A stretch of DNA of 64,000 bases from Henriciella litoralis (GCF_002088935.1 NZ_NCSS01000006.1:2078407-2142406), one strand, 5' to 3'; positions 26,045 to 35,173 are shown, numbered from the stretch's first letter. The notes: generated from the letters alone by a model not told the origin. Made by a program: numbers and translations.

Positions 26045-26482
26045 ATGAAAGTTCTTTGGATCGAGGACCATGAGCCCGTGCGCGACATGCTGGCGATCGC
26101 CGCCGACAAAGCCGCCCGGGCCCGCGTACAGATTGATCTTGTCCTCGCACCAACGCTCATGGAGGCCGAGCGCCGCCTGAGACTGGAGCGGTTTGATCTT
26201 GTGATCACTGAGCTGACCCTGCCCGACAGCTATGATGGCGACATGACGATCGCGCGCATTGCGAATATGGGCAAACACCGTGTGGCGGTCTCAAGCACCC
26301 ATCCGGACCGTGACACGATCGTGTCGACCGCCCTGCGCTGTGGCTGCAACATCGCCGACACGCCAATCTTCAAGGCCAATTTGCCCTACAACCGGTTCAT
26401 CCAGCGTCCTGAAGCGATGCTGGACTTTTTCTTTGACCAAATGCCGGCACCTGGCCCGAAGACCCGCATCGCTGCGGCCTGA
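26045..26482 (+). CDS. atypical receiver-domain protein with Glu at the phospho-acceptor position
   Basis: 145 residues, a single CheY-like domain. The acidic pair is in VLWIEDHEP (Glu-7, Asp-8) and a Lys is at 110 (PIFKANLP). The strand that normally carries the phosphorylated Asp reads FDLVITELTLPDS, so Glu-56 takes its place. Glu here often mimics the phosphorylated form, so the protein may be phosphorylation-independent. No output domain is present. It diverges from the acyltransferase gene. Partner kinase and target are unknown. Confidence 0.72.
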   Translation: MKVLWIEDHEPVRDMLAIAADKAARARVQIDLVLAPTLMEAERRLRLERFDLVITELTLPDSYDGDMTIARIANMGKHRVAVSSTHPDRDTIVSTALRCGCNIADTPIFKANLPYNRFIQRPEAMLDFFFDQMPAPGPKTRIAAA

Positions 26483-26552
26483 GGCCTTAGCGCCGCATAC
26501 GCACGGCAAAAATGCAGGTGTTTTTCACCCCGCCATGCGCTAGGGCACGCTC

Positions 26553-27170
26553 ATGGAGAATTTCTACGCGTTCCCGGCGACGATGGTGCTTATCGCCATC
26601 AATGTGTTGGTCAGCATAGCCGGCTGGCTCAATCCGCAATTTCTGGTGTCGAACCTGTTTCATGTCGCACCGATCCGCGAGAAACGGGAATACCACCGGC
26701 TGATCACCTCAGGCTTCCTGCATGGCGGCGTGTTTCACCTGCTCATCAACATGTTCGTCCTGTTCCAGTTTGGGCGGTTCATCGAATACGAGCTTGGCAC
26801 GCCGCGCTTTCTGATCGTCTATTTCGCCGCGCTGCTGGGCGGCAATCTCTGGGCGCTGATGGAAAACTTCCGCTCGCCTGATTACCGCGCCCTCGGCGCC
26901 TCCGGGGCGACATCCGGCATCATCCTGTCTTTCTGCCTGTTCCAGCCCTTTGCGATGCTGATCTTCTTCATCATCCCCATGCCTGCCGTTGTCTTTGCGG
27001 TCCTTTTCATCGGGATCAGCGTTTTCCTCGCCCAGCGGGAGAACCGCGTCATCGGCCACGAAGCGCATATTGGCGGCGCCGTGGCTGGCTTGATCGCGAC
27101 CATCGCTGTCGCGCCGTATTCCCTGTCTGTCTTCAGCCAGCAGATATCTGCCTTCCTGAGTGGAGGCTGA
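26553..27170 (+). CDS. rhomboid family intramembrane serine protease
   Basis: 205 residues with about six membrane helices. HGGVFHLLINMFVLFQFG holds the conserved His and Asn of helix 2. The catalytic Ser is in ALGASGATSGI, and the catalytic His in HEAHIGGAVAGL. The protease would cut single-pass membrane proteins inside the lipid bilayer. Length is normal for a bacterial rhomboid. It sits 7 bases before zapE on the same strand. Confidence 0.92.
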   Translation: MENFYAFPATMVLIAINVLVSIAGWLNPQFLVSNLFHVAPIREKREYHRLITSGFLHGGVFHLLINMFVLFQFGRFIEYELGTPRFLIVYFAALLGGNLWALMENFRSPDYRALGASGATSGIILSFCLFQPFAMLIFFIIPMPAVVFAVLFIGISVFLAQRENRVIGHEAHIGGAVAGLIATIAVAPYSLSVFSQQISAFLSGG

Positions 27171-27177
27171 CATCTCT

Positions 27178-28347
27178 ATGAGCGTTGAAAAAGCCTACCT
27201 GTCGCGCGTCGAGGATGGCCAGTTGATCGAGGATGCCGCCCAGCGCGAGGCGGCTCGCCTGCTTGACGATGTCCTGCAGCGCCTCTCAACCGCCAAGCCT
27301 GCCGGTTTTTTCCGCAAGGCGACCCATGTCAAAGGCCTTTATCTCTGGGGCGGGGTCGGCCGCGGCAAGTCGATGCTGATGGACCTCTTCCATGAGCAGT
27401 CCCCCGTGCCGTCCAAGCGCGTCCACTTCCATGAATTCATGGGTCGCGTGCAGGATGAGCTCAACACATGGCGCGAAATGAGCGACGAGGAGCGCCGCAA
27501 GGCCCCGCACAGGGTCAAAGGCGCCGGCAATGACCCCATCGCCCCTGTCGCCAAGCTGATCGCCTCTGAGGCCCGTCTTCTCTGCTTTGATGAGTTCCAG
27601 GTCACCCAGATCGCCGATGCGATGATCCTCGGGCGGCTGTTCGAGAAACTTTTCGAGGATGACGTCACTGTCGTGGCCACCTCAAACCGCCACCCCGACG
27701 ATCTCTTCAAGAATGGCCTCAATCGGTCACTGTTCCTGCCCTTCATCAAGATCCTGAAAACCGAATGCGATGTGTTCGAACTGGTCGCCGAGCGCGACTA
27801 CCGGCTGGAGCGCCTCACAGAAGCGCCCGTCTGGCATGTCGTCGAAACACCGGAAGAAAGCCAGACCTGGCTCGACAACGCCTTTTCCCGCCTCACACTT
27901 GGCGCGAAGGCCAACCCGTGCACCCTGCACATCAAGGGCCGCAAGCTTCAGGTCACAGAGGCCGCCGCAGGTGTGGCGCGTTTTGGATTTGAAGAATTAT
28001 GCGCCCGCCCGCTCGGTGCGCGTGACTATCTCTCGATTGCCGCCAATTTCCACACGGTTCTGCTCGGCCCCATCCCGGAGCTGACCCCGGACAAACGCAA
28101 TGAAGCGGCCCGCTTTGTCGCGCTGATCGATGCGCTGTACGAGGCCCGCGTCAAACTCGTCGCCACGGCAGCCGCTGAGCCAGACGATCTTTATCCCTCC
28201 GGCGATGGCAGTTTCGAGTTTCAGCGCACCGCCAGCCGCCTGCATGAAATGACATCGAATGAATATCTGGCGCTCGAGCACCGCGTGCCGCCGCGCGCCG
28301 CTGACCTGGAAGCCGGCAGCGATGAAAGCGCCGACAGCACGGCTTGA
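27178..28347 (+). CDS. zapE: cell division protein ZapE (AFG1-like ATPase)
   Basis: 389 residues. Walker A is LWGGVGRGKSMLMD, followed by the family's HFHEFMGRV, the Walker B LLCFDEFQVTQIADAM, and VVATSNRHPDDLFKNGLNR. In E. coli ZapE binds the Z ring and affects its stability under oxygen-poor conditions; mitochondrial AFG1 helps respiratory-chain quality control. I choose the ATG at 27178; GGAGG lies 12 bases before. It follows rhomboid closely, so the two may be cotranscribed. Confidence 0.92.
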   Translation: MSVEKAYLSRVEDGQLIEDAAQREAARLLDDVLQRLSTAKPAGFFRKATHVKGLYLWGGVGRGKSMLMDLFHEQSPVPSKRVHFHEFMGRVQDELNTWREMSDEERRKAPHRVKGAGNDPIAPVAKLIASEARLLCFDEFQVTQIADAMILGRLFEKLFEDDVTVVATSNRHPDDLFKNGLNRSLFLPFIKILKTECDVFELVAERDYRLERLTEAPVWHVVETPEESQTWLDNAFSRLTLGAKANPCTLHIKGRKLQVTEAAAGVARFGFEELCARPLGARDYLSIAANFHTVLLGPIPELTPDKRNEAARFVALIDALYEARVKLVATAAAEPDDLYPSGDGSFEFQRTASRLHEMTSNEYLALEHRVPPRAADLEAGSDESADSTA

Positions 28348-28364
28348 TCTCGCCCCGGCGCAAT

Positions 28365-28396
28365 AAAAAACCCCCGCTCTGTGAGCAGGGGTTTTT
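28365..28396. terminator. bidirectional terminator between zapE and rpmE
   Basis: AAAAACCCCC GCTC, loop TGT, GAGC A GGGG TTTTT. A-tract and T-tract flank the stem, so it serves both convergent genes. Confidence 0.92.
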
Positions 28397-28427
28397 CAAA
28401 ACGTCAGACGATTTGTCCGGATCTGGC

Positions 28428-28646
28428 TTAGACGCCGAAACCCTTGAACTTGTCTTTGAAGCGCGAAACCCGGCCACCGCGGTCGATTGACTGCGTGCTG
28501 CCCGTCCAGGCAGGGTGCGAGCTGGAATCGATGTCCAGCACAAGGCGGTCGCCTTCGCTGCCATAGGTCGAGCGCGTCTGGTACTCAGTCCCGTCTGTCA
28601 TGACGACGGTAACAAAGTGATAATCTGGATGGCCTTCGGCTTTCAT
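28428..28646 (-). CDS. rpmE: 50S ribosomal protein bL31
   Basis: 72 residues starting [18 protein letters not shown], with [12 protein letters not shown] in the middle and a basic C-terminus. The zinc Cys of the C-plus form are missing, so this is the zinc-free form usual in alphaproteobacteria. The ATG at 28644-28646 matches the family start; an ATG 27 bases upstream is less likely. Confidence 0.93.
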   Translation of the reverse strand: MKAEGHPDYHFVTVVMTDGTEYQTRSTYGSEGDRLVLDIDSSSHPAWTGSTQSIDRGGRVSRFKDKFKGFGV

Positions 28647-28769
28647 CGTCTCTAGTCCTTGCGTCAGTGGCAAACCTGCGCGGTTTAGCCTCTGTGAAAA
28701 TCGGAAAGCGGGGTCTTAGTAGAAACAAGGCCCGCCCGCAAGGGGTTGGACGCAAGCCAGGTGTAAGAG

Positions 28770-30608
28770 ATGAGCGATCAGAATCCACAAATCATCGATG
28801 ATCGGCGCGAATCAGCGCCGCAGGGCGCGGGTGACAACCGCCCGAAAGCCCGCAGCGTAAAGCCGCTGGCGCTTCTCTGGCCATATGTGCGCAAGCATCT
28901 GCTGCTGGTCTTCATCGCCGCCTTTTTCCTGATCGTTTCGACGCTTGCGGCGCTTTCGATCCCTTATCTGTTCGGTCAGGCCGTCGATGCCGGCAGCGAC
29001 GGTGAGCGCGGCGCGGCCCTGATGGACACGATTGACAAATATTTCTTCTACGTCCTCGCCGCTGCCATCCTGATGGGCGTGCTGAGCGCCCTGCGCTTCT
29101 ATTTCGTCTCCCGCTTTGGCGAGCGGGTCGCCGCTGACCTGCGCACAGACCTCTATTCCAAACTGCTCAGCCTCTCGCCGCGCTTTCACGCCAATATCCG
29201 CTCTGGTGAAGCGGTCTCTCGTCTCACAGCAGACGTCTCCCTGATTGAAACCTTCCTCGGCTCATCGGCCTCACTCGCCACACGCACTCTGCTCTCGACC
29301 TTCGGCGCCATCGTGATGATGCTCGTCACCAACTGGAAGCTTGGTGGCACGCTGCTCCTGATGATCCCGCTCGCCATGTTGCCCGTCCTCCTAATCGGTC
29401 GGGTCATCCGCGGCGCCTCCAATCGCGCCCAGTCCAAACTGGCCGATGCTGGCGCGCAGGCCTCGGAAGCCCTCGACGCGATCGAGCTCGTTCAGGCCTA
29501 TGGGCAGGAACAGCGCCGCGAAATCTCGTTCAAGGGCGCTGCAGAGGCCGTCTTCAAGGCGGGCCTGAAGCGCATCACCGCCCGCGCCTTCATGATCCTT
29601 GCCGTCTCTGTGATGCTACTGGGTGGCATGGTGTCGATCCTCTGGCTCGGCGCCCGCGCGGTCGCCAATGGCACGATGAGCGCCGGACAGCTCACCCAGA
29701 TGATCCTCTATGCCTTCTATGCCGGCTCTGGCTTCGGCATGCTGGCAGAAGTCTGGGGTGAAGTGATGCGCGCAGCCGGTGCCTCGGACCGCGCAAGTGA
29801 AATCCTCAAGGAAGTGCCCGAAATCCGCTCGCCGGACACCGTCAAACCCATCGCATCGCCATCCGTCGGCCACCTCTCCTTCGACGAGGTCAGTTTCTCC
29901 TATGGCGGCGAAGACGGCCCGGCCCTCCATAATTTCAGCCTTGATGTGAAACCGGGCGAGTTCGTCGCCCTGGTTGGCCCGTCCGGCGCGGGCAAATCCA
30001 CCGTCTTCCGGCTCGCGCTTCGCCTTTTCGACCCGCAGGCGGGCGAAATCATTGTCGATGGCGTCTCGTCCATGCAGACCGCCCCTGAAGCCTGGCGCAG
30101 CCAGTTTGCCTACGCCCCGCAGGAATCGGCGCTCTTCACCGGGACGGCGCGTGAAAACATCGCCTTCGGGGCAAACGGCGACGTCAGCGACGAAGCCCTG
30201 ATCAAGGCCGCCCGAATGGCAGAGGCCTGGCGCTTTCTTGAAGACAAGGGCGGCCTCGACGCTGATATCGGCCAGAAGGGGCGCAGCCTGTCCGGCGGCC
30301 AGCGTCAACGCGTTGCCCTCGCCCGCGCCCTCGTGCGCGAAGCCCCGATCCTGCTCCTCGATGAAGCGACCTCCGCGCTCGACAGTGAAAGTGAAGGCCT
30401 GGTCCAGAAAGCCATCGCGACGGCCGCCGAAGGCCGTTCCACCCTCGTCATCGCGCACCGCCTCTCAACCATCCGCCGGGCGGACAGGATCATCGTGATG
30501 GAAGCTGGCAGGATCGTCGAACAGGGCACCCATGATGCGCTGGTGACGAAAGGCGGGCTCTATGCGCGCCTTGCCAGTATGCAGTTTGATTCAGAAAAGG
30601 CTGACTAG
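28770..30608 (+). CDS. ABC transporter, fused permease and ATP-binding domains
   Basis: 612 residues. Residues about 40-330 hold six membrane helices of the ABC exporter fold. The nucleotide-binding domain has Walker A VGPSGAGKSTVFRL, signature LSGGQRQRVALARAL, Walker B ILLLDEATSALD and the H-loop IAHRLSTI. It is an MsbA/LmrA-like half-transporter that would act as a homodimer. The substrate cannot be told; lipid or drug export are both possible. rpmE diverges from it. Confidence 0.9.
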   Translation: MSDQNPQIIDDRRESAPQGAGDNRPKARSVKPLALLWPYVRKHLLLVFIAAFFLIVSTLAALSIPYLFGQAVDAGSDGERGAALMDTIDKYFFYVLAAAILMGVLSALRFYFVSRFGERVAADLRTDLYSKLLSLSPRFHANIRSGEAVSRLTADVSLIETFLGSSASLATRTLLSTFGAIVMMLVTNWKLGGTLLLMIPLAMLPVLLIGRVIRGASNRAQSKLADAGAQASEALDAIELVQAYGQEQRREISFKGAAEAVFKAGLKRITARAFMILAVSVMLLGGMVSILWLGARAVANGTMSAGQLTQMILYAFYAGSGFGMLAEVWGEVMRAAGASDRASEILKEVPEIRSPDTVKPIASPSVGHLSFDEVSFSYGGEDGPALHNFSLDVKPGEFVALVGPSGAGKSTVFRLALRLFDPQAGEIIVDGVSSMQTAPEAWRSQFAYAPQESALFTGTARENIAFGANGDVSDEALIKAARMAEAWRFLEDKGGLDADIGQKGRSLSGGQRQRVALARALVREAPILLLDEATSALDSESEGLVQKAIATAAEGRSTLVIAHRLSTIRRADRIIVMEAGRIVEQGTHDALVTKGGLYARLASMQFDSEKAD

Positions 30609-30624
30609 CAGCCCAAGAAGACCG

Positions 30625-31437
30625 TCAATCCTCGCCGAAGGCCTTGGCGTGGCGGAGCTGGTCCTTGATTTTCGGCAGCAGCGGCTCGTTTGCCGCAAGG
30701 ATATTGCCGGTCGTCTGGACGTCGCCGCCATCGAGTTCCTCGACATGGCCGCCAGCTTCACGCACCAGGACGATCCCGGCTGCAATATCCCATGGCTTCA
30801 GCCCACGCTCCCAGAAGCCGTCAAACCGGCCTGCAGCCACATAGGCAAGATCGAGCGCAGCCGACCCGTAGCGGCGGATACCGGCGCATACCGGCGTCAT
30901 GGAGGCCATTTCCTGCGCGAAGCGGCGATGGGCGCCCTCGGATTTTCCAACCCATGGCGTGCCCGTCGCGATAACGGCTTCCTCGATCCGCTTGCGGCCC
31001 GCGACCATCAGCTTGCGCTGGTCAAGCCAGGCGCCGCGGCCTGTCTCGGCCCAGAAGATCTCATTCTTGGCAACATCATAGACGACGCCGCAGAAGAGCT
31101 TGCCTTCACGCTCCAGTCCGATCGAAACCGCATAATGCGGCTGGCCGTGCAGGAAGTTCAGCGTGCCATCAAGCGGATCGACGATGAAGCGGTTGGACTT
31201 GTCCGTACCTTCAACGACACCGCGCTCTTCCATCAGGAAGCCATAGCCCGGACGCGCCTTGGTCAGGCTTTCATAGATGATGTCTTCGGCGCGGTGGTCG
31301 GCGTTCGAAACAAAATCGGCCGGTCCCTTGCGGGAGACCTGAAGATGCTCGACCTCACCGAAATCGCGCGCAAGCGACCGTCCCGCATCGCGGGCGGCCT
31401 TGATCATCACGGTTCCGACGGGAGATGGTTTGGACAT
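30625..31437 (-). CDS. inositol monophosphatase family protein (SuhB-like)
   Basis: 270 residues. The metal-binding motif IVDPLDGTLNFLHG lies near residue 85, with EERGVVEG before it, and the second motif GLKPWDIAAGIVLVREAGG follows. It would remove phosphate from inositol phosphate or a related sugar phosphate. It lies 9 bases after efp on the same strand and convergent to the ABC transporter. Alphaproteobacteria often have this efp neighbour. Confidence 0.9.
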   Translation of the reverse strand: MSKPSPVGTVMIKAARDAGRSLARDFGEVEHLQVSRKGPADFVSNADHRAEDIIYESLTKARPGYGFLMEERGVVEGTDKSNRFIVDPLDGTLNFLHGQPHYAVSIGLEREGKLFCGVVYDVAKNEIFWAETGRGAWLDQRKLMVAGRKRIEEAVIATGTPWVGKSEGAHRRFAQEMASMTPVCAGIRRYGSAALDLAYVAAGRFDGFWERGLKPWDIAAGIVLVREAGGHVEELDGGDVQTTGNILAANEPLLPKIKDQLRHAKAFGED

Positions 31438-31446
31438 TATGTCTTC

Positions 31447-32013
31447 CTAGTCAGCGCGGCGCAGGTAGCTGCTGTCTTCGGTCTGCACGACGATACGCTC
31501 GCCCGGGCCGACAAAAGGTGGCACCAGAACGCGAATGCCGTTCTCGCAGGTGGCAGGTTTGAAGCTGTTGGCGGCCGTCTGGCCTTTTACAACAGGCTCG
31601 GTCTCTTCAATCGTCAGAATAACCTGATCCGGCAGAGAGATGCCGATCGGCTTGTCTTCGTAGAATTCGATCACGACGACCATTTCGCTCTGCAGGAAGG
31701 CTTCCTGCTCGCCGATGAAATCCTTCTGGATCTCGATCTGCTCAAAGGTTTCCTGATCCATGAAGGCATGTGCCTCGCCGGCGTCATAGAGATACTGATA
31801 GTCTTTCTGCTCGAGGCGGATTTTCTCCACCGTCTCGGATGAGCGGAACCGCTCATTGAGTTTCGAGCCATTAATAAGATTGCGCAGTTCAACCTGATTG
31901 AATGCGCCGCCCTTGCCCGGTTTGACCGAGTTGGTCTTTACCGCGCGCCAGACACTGCCTTGATGCTCAATGACATTGCCCGGCTTGATTTCGTTGCCAT
32001 TGATCTTGGCCAT
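31447..32013 (-). CDS. efp: translation elongation factor P
   Basis: 188 residues, the standard length. The modification loop [10 protein letters not shown] carries Lys-34, the residue that EpmA lysylates in E. coli. EF-P relieves ribosome stalling at poly-proline stretches. The three OB-like domains are recognisable, with [12 protein letters not shown] at the second. A 158-base divergent region separates it from the DUF4282 gene. Confidence 0.95.
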   Translation of the reverse strand: MAKINGNEIKPGNVIEHQGSVWRAVKTNSVKPGKGGAFNQVELRNLINGSKLNERFRSSETVEKIRLEQKDYQYLYDAGEAHAFMDQETFEQIEIQKDFIGEQEAFLQSEMVVVIEFYEDKPIGISLPDQVILTIEETEPVVKGQTAANSFKPATCENGIRVLVPPFVGPGERIVVQTEDSSYLRRAD

Positions 32014-32171
32014 TATCGCAATTCCTGTAATTCGATGGTGCGCGCGAGGTAGCCGTGGCAGGCCATATGGTCAAGAAGTGGGCGCATTTACGGACCACCT
32101 CGGCTCCACTTCCCTACCCCCGGCAAATCGGTTATGCAAAAATAGGATGAACAAAACTTGAGGGGGTTCCT

Positions 32172-32474
32172 ATGAACGGATTGCTTGGCCGTTTTCTGAG
32201 CTTTGACAAGATGCTGACCGGCACGATCGTCAAGTTTCTATACTATATTCTGCTGACGCTGGTTGTCCTTTTCGGCATCTACATGCTGCTTCACAGCCTG
32301 TTTACCGGCAGCATCGGCATGTTTCTGCTTGGCCTGCTCCTGTTTCCACTCTCGATCATCTATGTCCGCATCATGTGCGAAATGATGATTGTTATCTTCC
32401 GTATCAGCGACAATCTTTCGGCGCTTCGCACACTGAAGGAAAAGGAAATTGAGCGCCCGGGCATTCCGGACTAG
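32172..32474 (+). CDS. DUF4282 domain membrane protein, copy 1
   Basis: 100 residues. MNGLLGRFLSFDKMLTGTIVK is the family's LLxxFLSFDKM start, followed by two membrane helices and a short charged tail. Function is unknown. It is followed by a second DUF4282 gene, so the pair may form a hetero-oligomer (inference). Confidence 0.8.
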   Translation: MNGLLGRFLSFDKMLTGTIVKFLYYILLTLVVLFGIYMLLHSLFTGSIGMFLLGLLLFPLSIIYVRIMCEMMIVIFRISDNLSALRTLKEKEIERPGIPD

Positions 32475-32512
32475 TCAGTCGCACAAACCAAACCAGAATG
32501 GAGTTCAGAGCG

Positions 32513-32779
32513 GTGAATATGCTCTCCAATTATTTGAGCTTTGAAAAGCCCCTGGGAGAGATGCTGACCCGGCTTCTCTTCTATATCGGCATCCTGGTCA
32601 TTCTGTTCTGGGGCCTGCGCAGCCTCTGGCATTATCTCACCTGGTTCGACAATGACTGGGACGAGGCCCTGTGGGGCCTGATCAAGACCCCCTTCGAGGT
32701 GATTATCCACCTCTTGATCCTGCGCGTGGTCGCAGAATTTGTCCTGTCGGTCCTGCGCCTCGACAAGCCAAAGGTCTAG
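32513..32779 (+). CDS. DUF4282 domain membrane protein, copy 2
   Basis: 88 residues from a GTG start with GGAG nine bases before. Its start then reads MNMLSNYLSFEKPLGEMLTR, which aligns exactly with the first copy. An ATG at 32498 is the alternative. Two membrane helices follow. The two copies are only moderately similar, so the duplication is old. Confidence 0.78.
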   Translation: MNMLSNYLSFEKPLGEMLTRLLFYIGILVILFWGLRSLWHYLTWFDNDWDEALWGLIKTPFEVIIHLLILRVVAEFVLSVLRLDKPKV

Positions 32780-32800
32780 AAGACACCTGAAAAGCCTCGC

Positions 32801-32899
32801 CCTTCGACAAGCTCAGGGTGAGGCTCAAATGGCTTTGATAATCCACTTCGAAACTTCATCCTGAGCCCCCGCCCAACCTCATCCTGAGCCTGTCGAAGG
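32801..32899. repeat. REP-like inverted palindrome unit
   Basis: A 23-base unit at 32801-32823 (CCTTCGACAAGCTCAGG plus GTGAGG) is matched in inverted orientation at 32877-32899 with 21 of 23 bases. A partial third copy, CATCCTGAGCC, lies between at about 32857-32867. This type of sequence is scattered in many alphaproteobacterial genomes as REP elements between genes. Confidence 0.75.
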
Positions 32900-32920
32900 A
32901 TGAAGCAACCAAGAGCTACG

Positions 32921-33586
32921 CTAAAAAGCGCTTTCCGCCTCATCCAGCGCCGCATTAAACGCCGCCACAGCCGCCCCCGGCCCATCGGCATGCGCCCAGA
33001 CCGCTGAGCTCACCGCCACAAAATCAGCACCCGCCAGCGAAATCGCCTTCGCCGTATCCGGCGTAATGCCGCCAATCGCGACGCAAGGCAGCTCCATCAC
33101 GGCCTGCCACCATTCCAGCAGCTCGGTGTCAGCCGGCACAGTGTCGGCCTTTGTCTCAGTCGGGAAAAAGGCACCAAACGCGACATAGTCCGCGCCCTGC
33201 TCGCCCGCTTCCATCGCGACGTGGCGGGAATTCTTGGCCGTCGCGCCAATGATAGGCTGCTTACCAAGCCGTTTGCGCGCTTCCTTCACCTGCATATCCA
33301 TATGCCCAAGGTGGACCCCATCAGCGCCAACCCGCTCACACACCTCGACACTGTCATTGATCAGCAGCGCCACATCGCGCGCCCGGCAGAGCGGCAGGAC
33401 AGCACGCGCCACCGCTTCGGTCGCCGCCTCGTCCAGCACACCGTCCGGCTTGATACGGATCTGCAAGCTCGCAACGTCACCAGCGTCCAGCGCCTGTTCG
33501 AGCGTCCGCGCAAACGCGGCCACATCATCAATTTTCGGCGGCGTGATCAGATAGAGGCGGGTGCGTTCCCGGTTTTGACTGGTCAT
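32921..33586 (-). CDS. thiE: thiamine phosphate synthase
   Basis: 221 residues. ThiE joins the thiazole and pyrimidine halves of thiamine. Seen: RLYLITPP at the start, ASLQIRIK, the loop ADGVHLGHMD, ATAKNSRH, YVAFGAFFPT and VAIGGITPDTA. Several core residues differ from E. coli ThiE, so it may be the ThiE-like paralogue common in alphaproteobacteria. REP-like DNA follows its stop. No other thiamine gene is close. Confidence 0.82.
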   Translation of the reverse strand: MTSQNRERTRLYLITPPKIDDVAAFARTLEQALDAGDVASLQIRIKPDGVLDEAATEAVARAVLPLCRARDVALLINDSVEVCERVGADGVHLGHMDMQVKEARKRLGKQPIIGATAKNSRHVAMEAGEQGADYVAFGAFFPTETKADTVPADTELLEWWQAVMELPCVAIGGITPDTAKAISLAGADFVAVSSAVWAHADGPGAAVAAFNAALDEAESAF

Positions 33587-33676
33587 GATTTGTAATTCTT
33601 TCTATCGTTCCGGCGATACGGTTTCTCCGCCGGTCGGGAAAAGCTGACGGTGGATGGTCGATCTGGGGGAAAAATC

Positions 33677-34261
33677 ATGATCCGGAATAGCCTTTTTGCA
33701 ATCGCCTGCGCGCTTATGGCGACAGCCTGCGCCTCGTCTCGCCCCGTCACACTCGCCTATGACACGACGTCCGTGCAGCCATATGAGGGCAGCAAGACTG
33801 TGGCAATGGGCACCGTCATCGACGAGCGGGGCAACGGCACAAACTGGCTCGGCGCGATCCGGGGCGGCTATGGCAACCCGTTGAAAGTTCTGGAAACAGA
33901 CGAACCCGTCAACAATGTGGTGGCCGATCTCATCCTCGAAGGCATGAAAGCCCGCGGCATGGCCGGCTCAAACGCAAAGTCCCCATTTGAGCTCAACTTC
34001 ATTATCAACACGCTAAGCTCCAGCCAGTATGCGCGCCGTGAGGCCCATGCTGACATCATTGGCATCCTGACAGATCGCGACGCCGGCAAGCCTGTCTACA
34101 CCGCGCAAGGCACCGCCGATAATGTCGACGGATCGGCCCTCTCGATGAAAACAGGCGTCTTCGCAGACCCTGAAGAGCTCCGCGCGCTTCTGAATACGAC
34201 GCTGCAGCAAGCGATCGACAATCTGCTGGATGATCCGGGCCTTCGCGCCGCGCTGAAATAG
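33677..34261 (+). CDS. predicted lipoprotein, function unknown
   Basis: 194 residues. Signal peptide with lipobox TAC (MATACAS) near residue 20. The rest is a soluble domain with repeated VVADLILEGMKARG-like helices and a C-terminal QQAIDNLL, similar in build to YajG-type outer-membrane lipoproteins, but I cannot assign a family. The ATG at 33677 follows GGGGGA at a good distance. It diverges from thiE. Confidence 0.72.
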   Translation: MIRNSLFAIACALMATACASSRPVTLAYDTTSVQPYEGSKTVAMGTVIDERGNGTNWLGAIRGGYGNPLKVLETDEPVNNVVADLILEGMKARGMAGSNAKSPFELNFIINTLSSSQYARREAHADIIGILTDRDAGKPVYTAQGTADNVDGSALSMKTGVFADPEELRALLNTTLQQAIDNLLDDPGLRAALK

Positions 34262-34353
34262 CGGCTTGCAAGGAATAACTTGCATATAGCTGACTATCGT
34301 AACATGATTTCCCTTTAGCCGGTCAGAGACACCGCGCCTTAAGGAGGAACCTC

Positions 34354-34836
34354 ATGAAATTGCTTATTGCCGCTGCAGGGCTGGCCGGGCTTGCTGCCTG
34401 CACCACTGCAACCACCCCTGCCACAGCCCCGGAAGCTCCAGCCATGCCCGCACCAGACGCTGCGTCCCTCTCTGCCATCGGCATTGGCGTGTCGGACCTT
34501 GCCGCTTCACACAAATTCTACACCGAAGTTCTCGGCATGCAGTACCTCACGAAATTCAATCTCTCCTACATGGACGAGATTGTCCTGCGCTTTCCGGGCG
34601 GCGGCAGCGCCGTCGTGCTGATGGAATGGACAGATGGAAGTGACCGCACGCTGGGCTCGAACGGCATCAAGCTCGTCGTGCGCTCACCCGACCCGGCCGC
34701 CATGGCCGATGCGATCAAGGCGGCTGGCGGCGAAATCGTGCGATATCCTGAAGCTGCCCCGGAAGTCGGCGGCGCCATTGTCGGCTTTGCCAAGGATCCG
34801 GACGGATATCTGCTTGAGCTTCTGCCCCTCGGCTAG
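34354..34836 (+). CDS. VOC (glyoxalase-like) domain lipoprotein
   Basis: 160 residues. A lipobox LAAC at residue 16 is followed by a Thr/Pro/Ala-rich linker and one VOC module (ASLSAIGIGVSDLAASHKF, then AFAKDPDGYLLELLP-like end, read as GFAKDPDGYLLEL). Glyoxalase I and dioxygenase relatives are normally cytoplasmic; the signal peptide puts this one in the envelope. Substrate is unknown. Its stop overlaps that of the DUF1272 gene (CTAG). Confidence 0.82.
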   Translation: MKLLIAAAGLAGLAACTTATTPATAPEAPAMPAPDAASLSAIGIGVSDLAASHKFYTEVLGMQYLTKFNLSYMDEIVLRFPGGGSAVVLMEWTDGSDRTLGSNGIKLVVRSPDPAAMADAIKAAGGEIVRYPEAAPEVGGAIVGFAKDPDGYLLELLPLG

Positions 34837-35072
34837 GTCCCTGGTGGCCCTTTGAAAATGCGTCTGGTGCTCGCCGGAAAATTGTCGAGCGCCGCGCCAT
34901 CCCGGATCGGGCGGGGCTGAAAGGCCCCGCCGCAATTGGGGCAGACATTTTTGTGCGTGTCCGTCGCGCAAGTCTCACAGAAGGTGCACTCGAACGAGCA
35001 GATCACCGCGCCTGCCTCATCGGCCGGCAGGTCCCGGTCACAGGTCTCACATGACGGTCGCATATCAAGCAT
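34833..35072 (-). CDS. DUF1272 domain protein
   Basis: 79 residues. MLDMRPSCETCDRDLP with CSFECTFCETCA and CPNCGG gives a Cys-rich zinc-binding fold typical of DUF1272. Function unknown. It is convergent with the VOC gene, sharing a 4-base overlap. Confidence 0.88.
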   Translation of the reverse strand: MLDMRPSCETCDRDLPADEAGAVICSFECTFCETCATDTHKNVCPNCGGAFQPRPIRDGAALDNFPASTRRIFKGPPGT

Positions 35073-35141
35073 TGGTCACCTCACATCTCGCGTGAAACGA
35101 ATATTATCCGGCCTCGCACCTCTCTGCACAACGCACCGAAC

Positions 35142-35173
35142 AAAAAAGAGGGCCGCGCCGAAGCGCGACCCTC
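35142..35173 (-). terminator. intrinsic terminator of fba
   Basis: An 11-bp stem (one C-A mismatch) with loop CGAA. On the minus strand it ends in TTTTTT. It lies about 27 bases after the fba stop. Confidence 0.9.
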
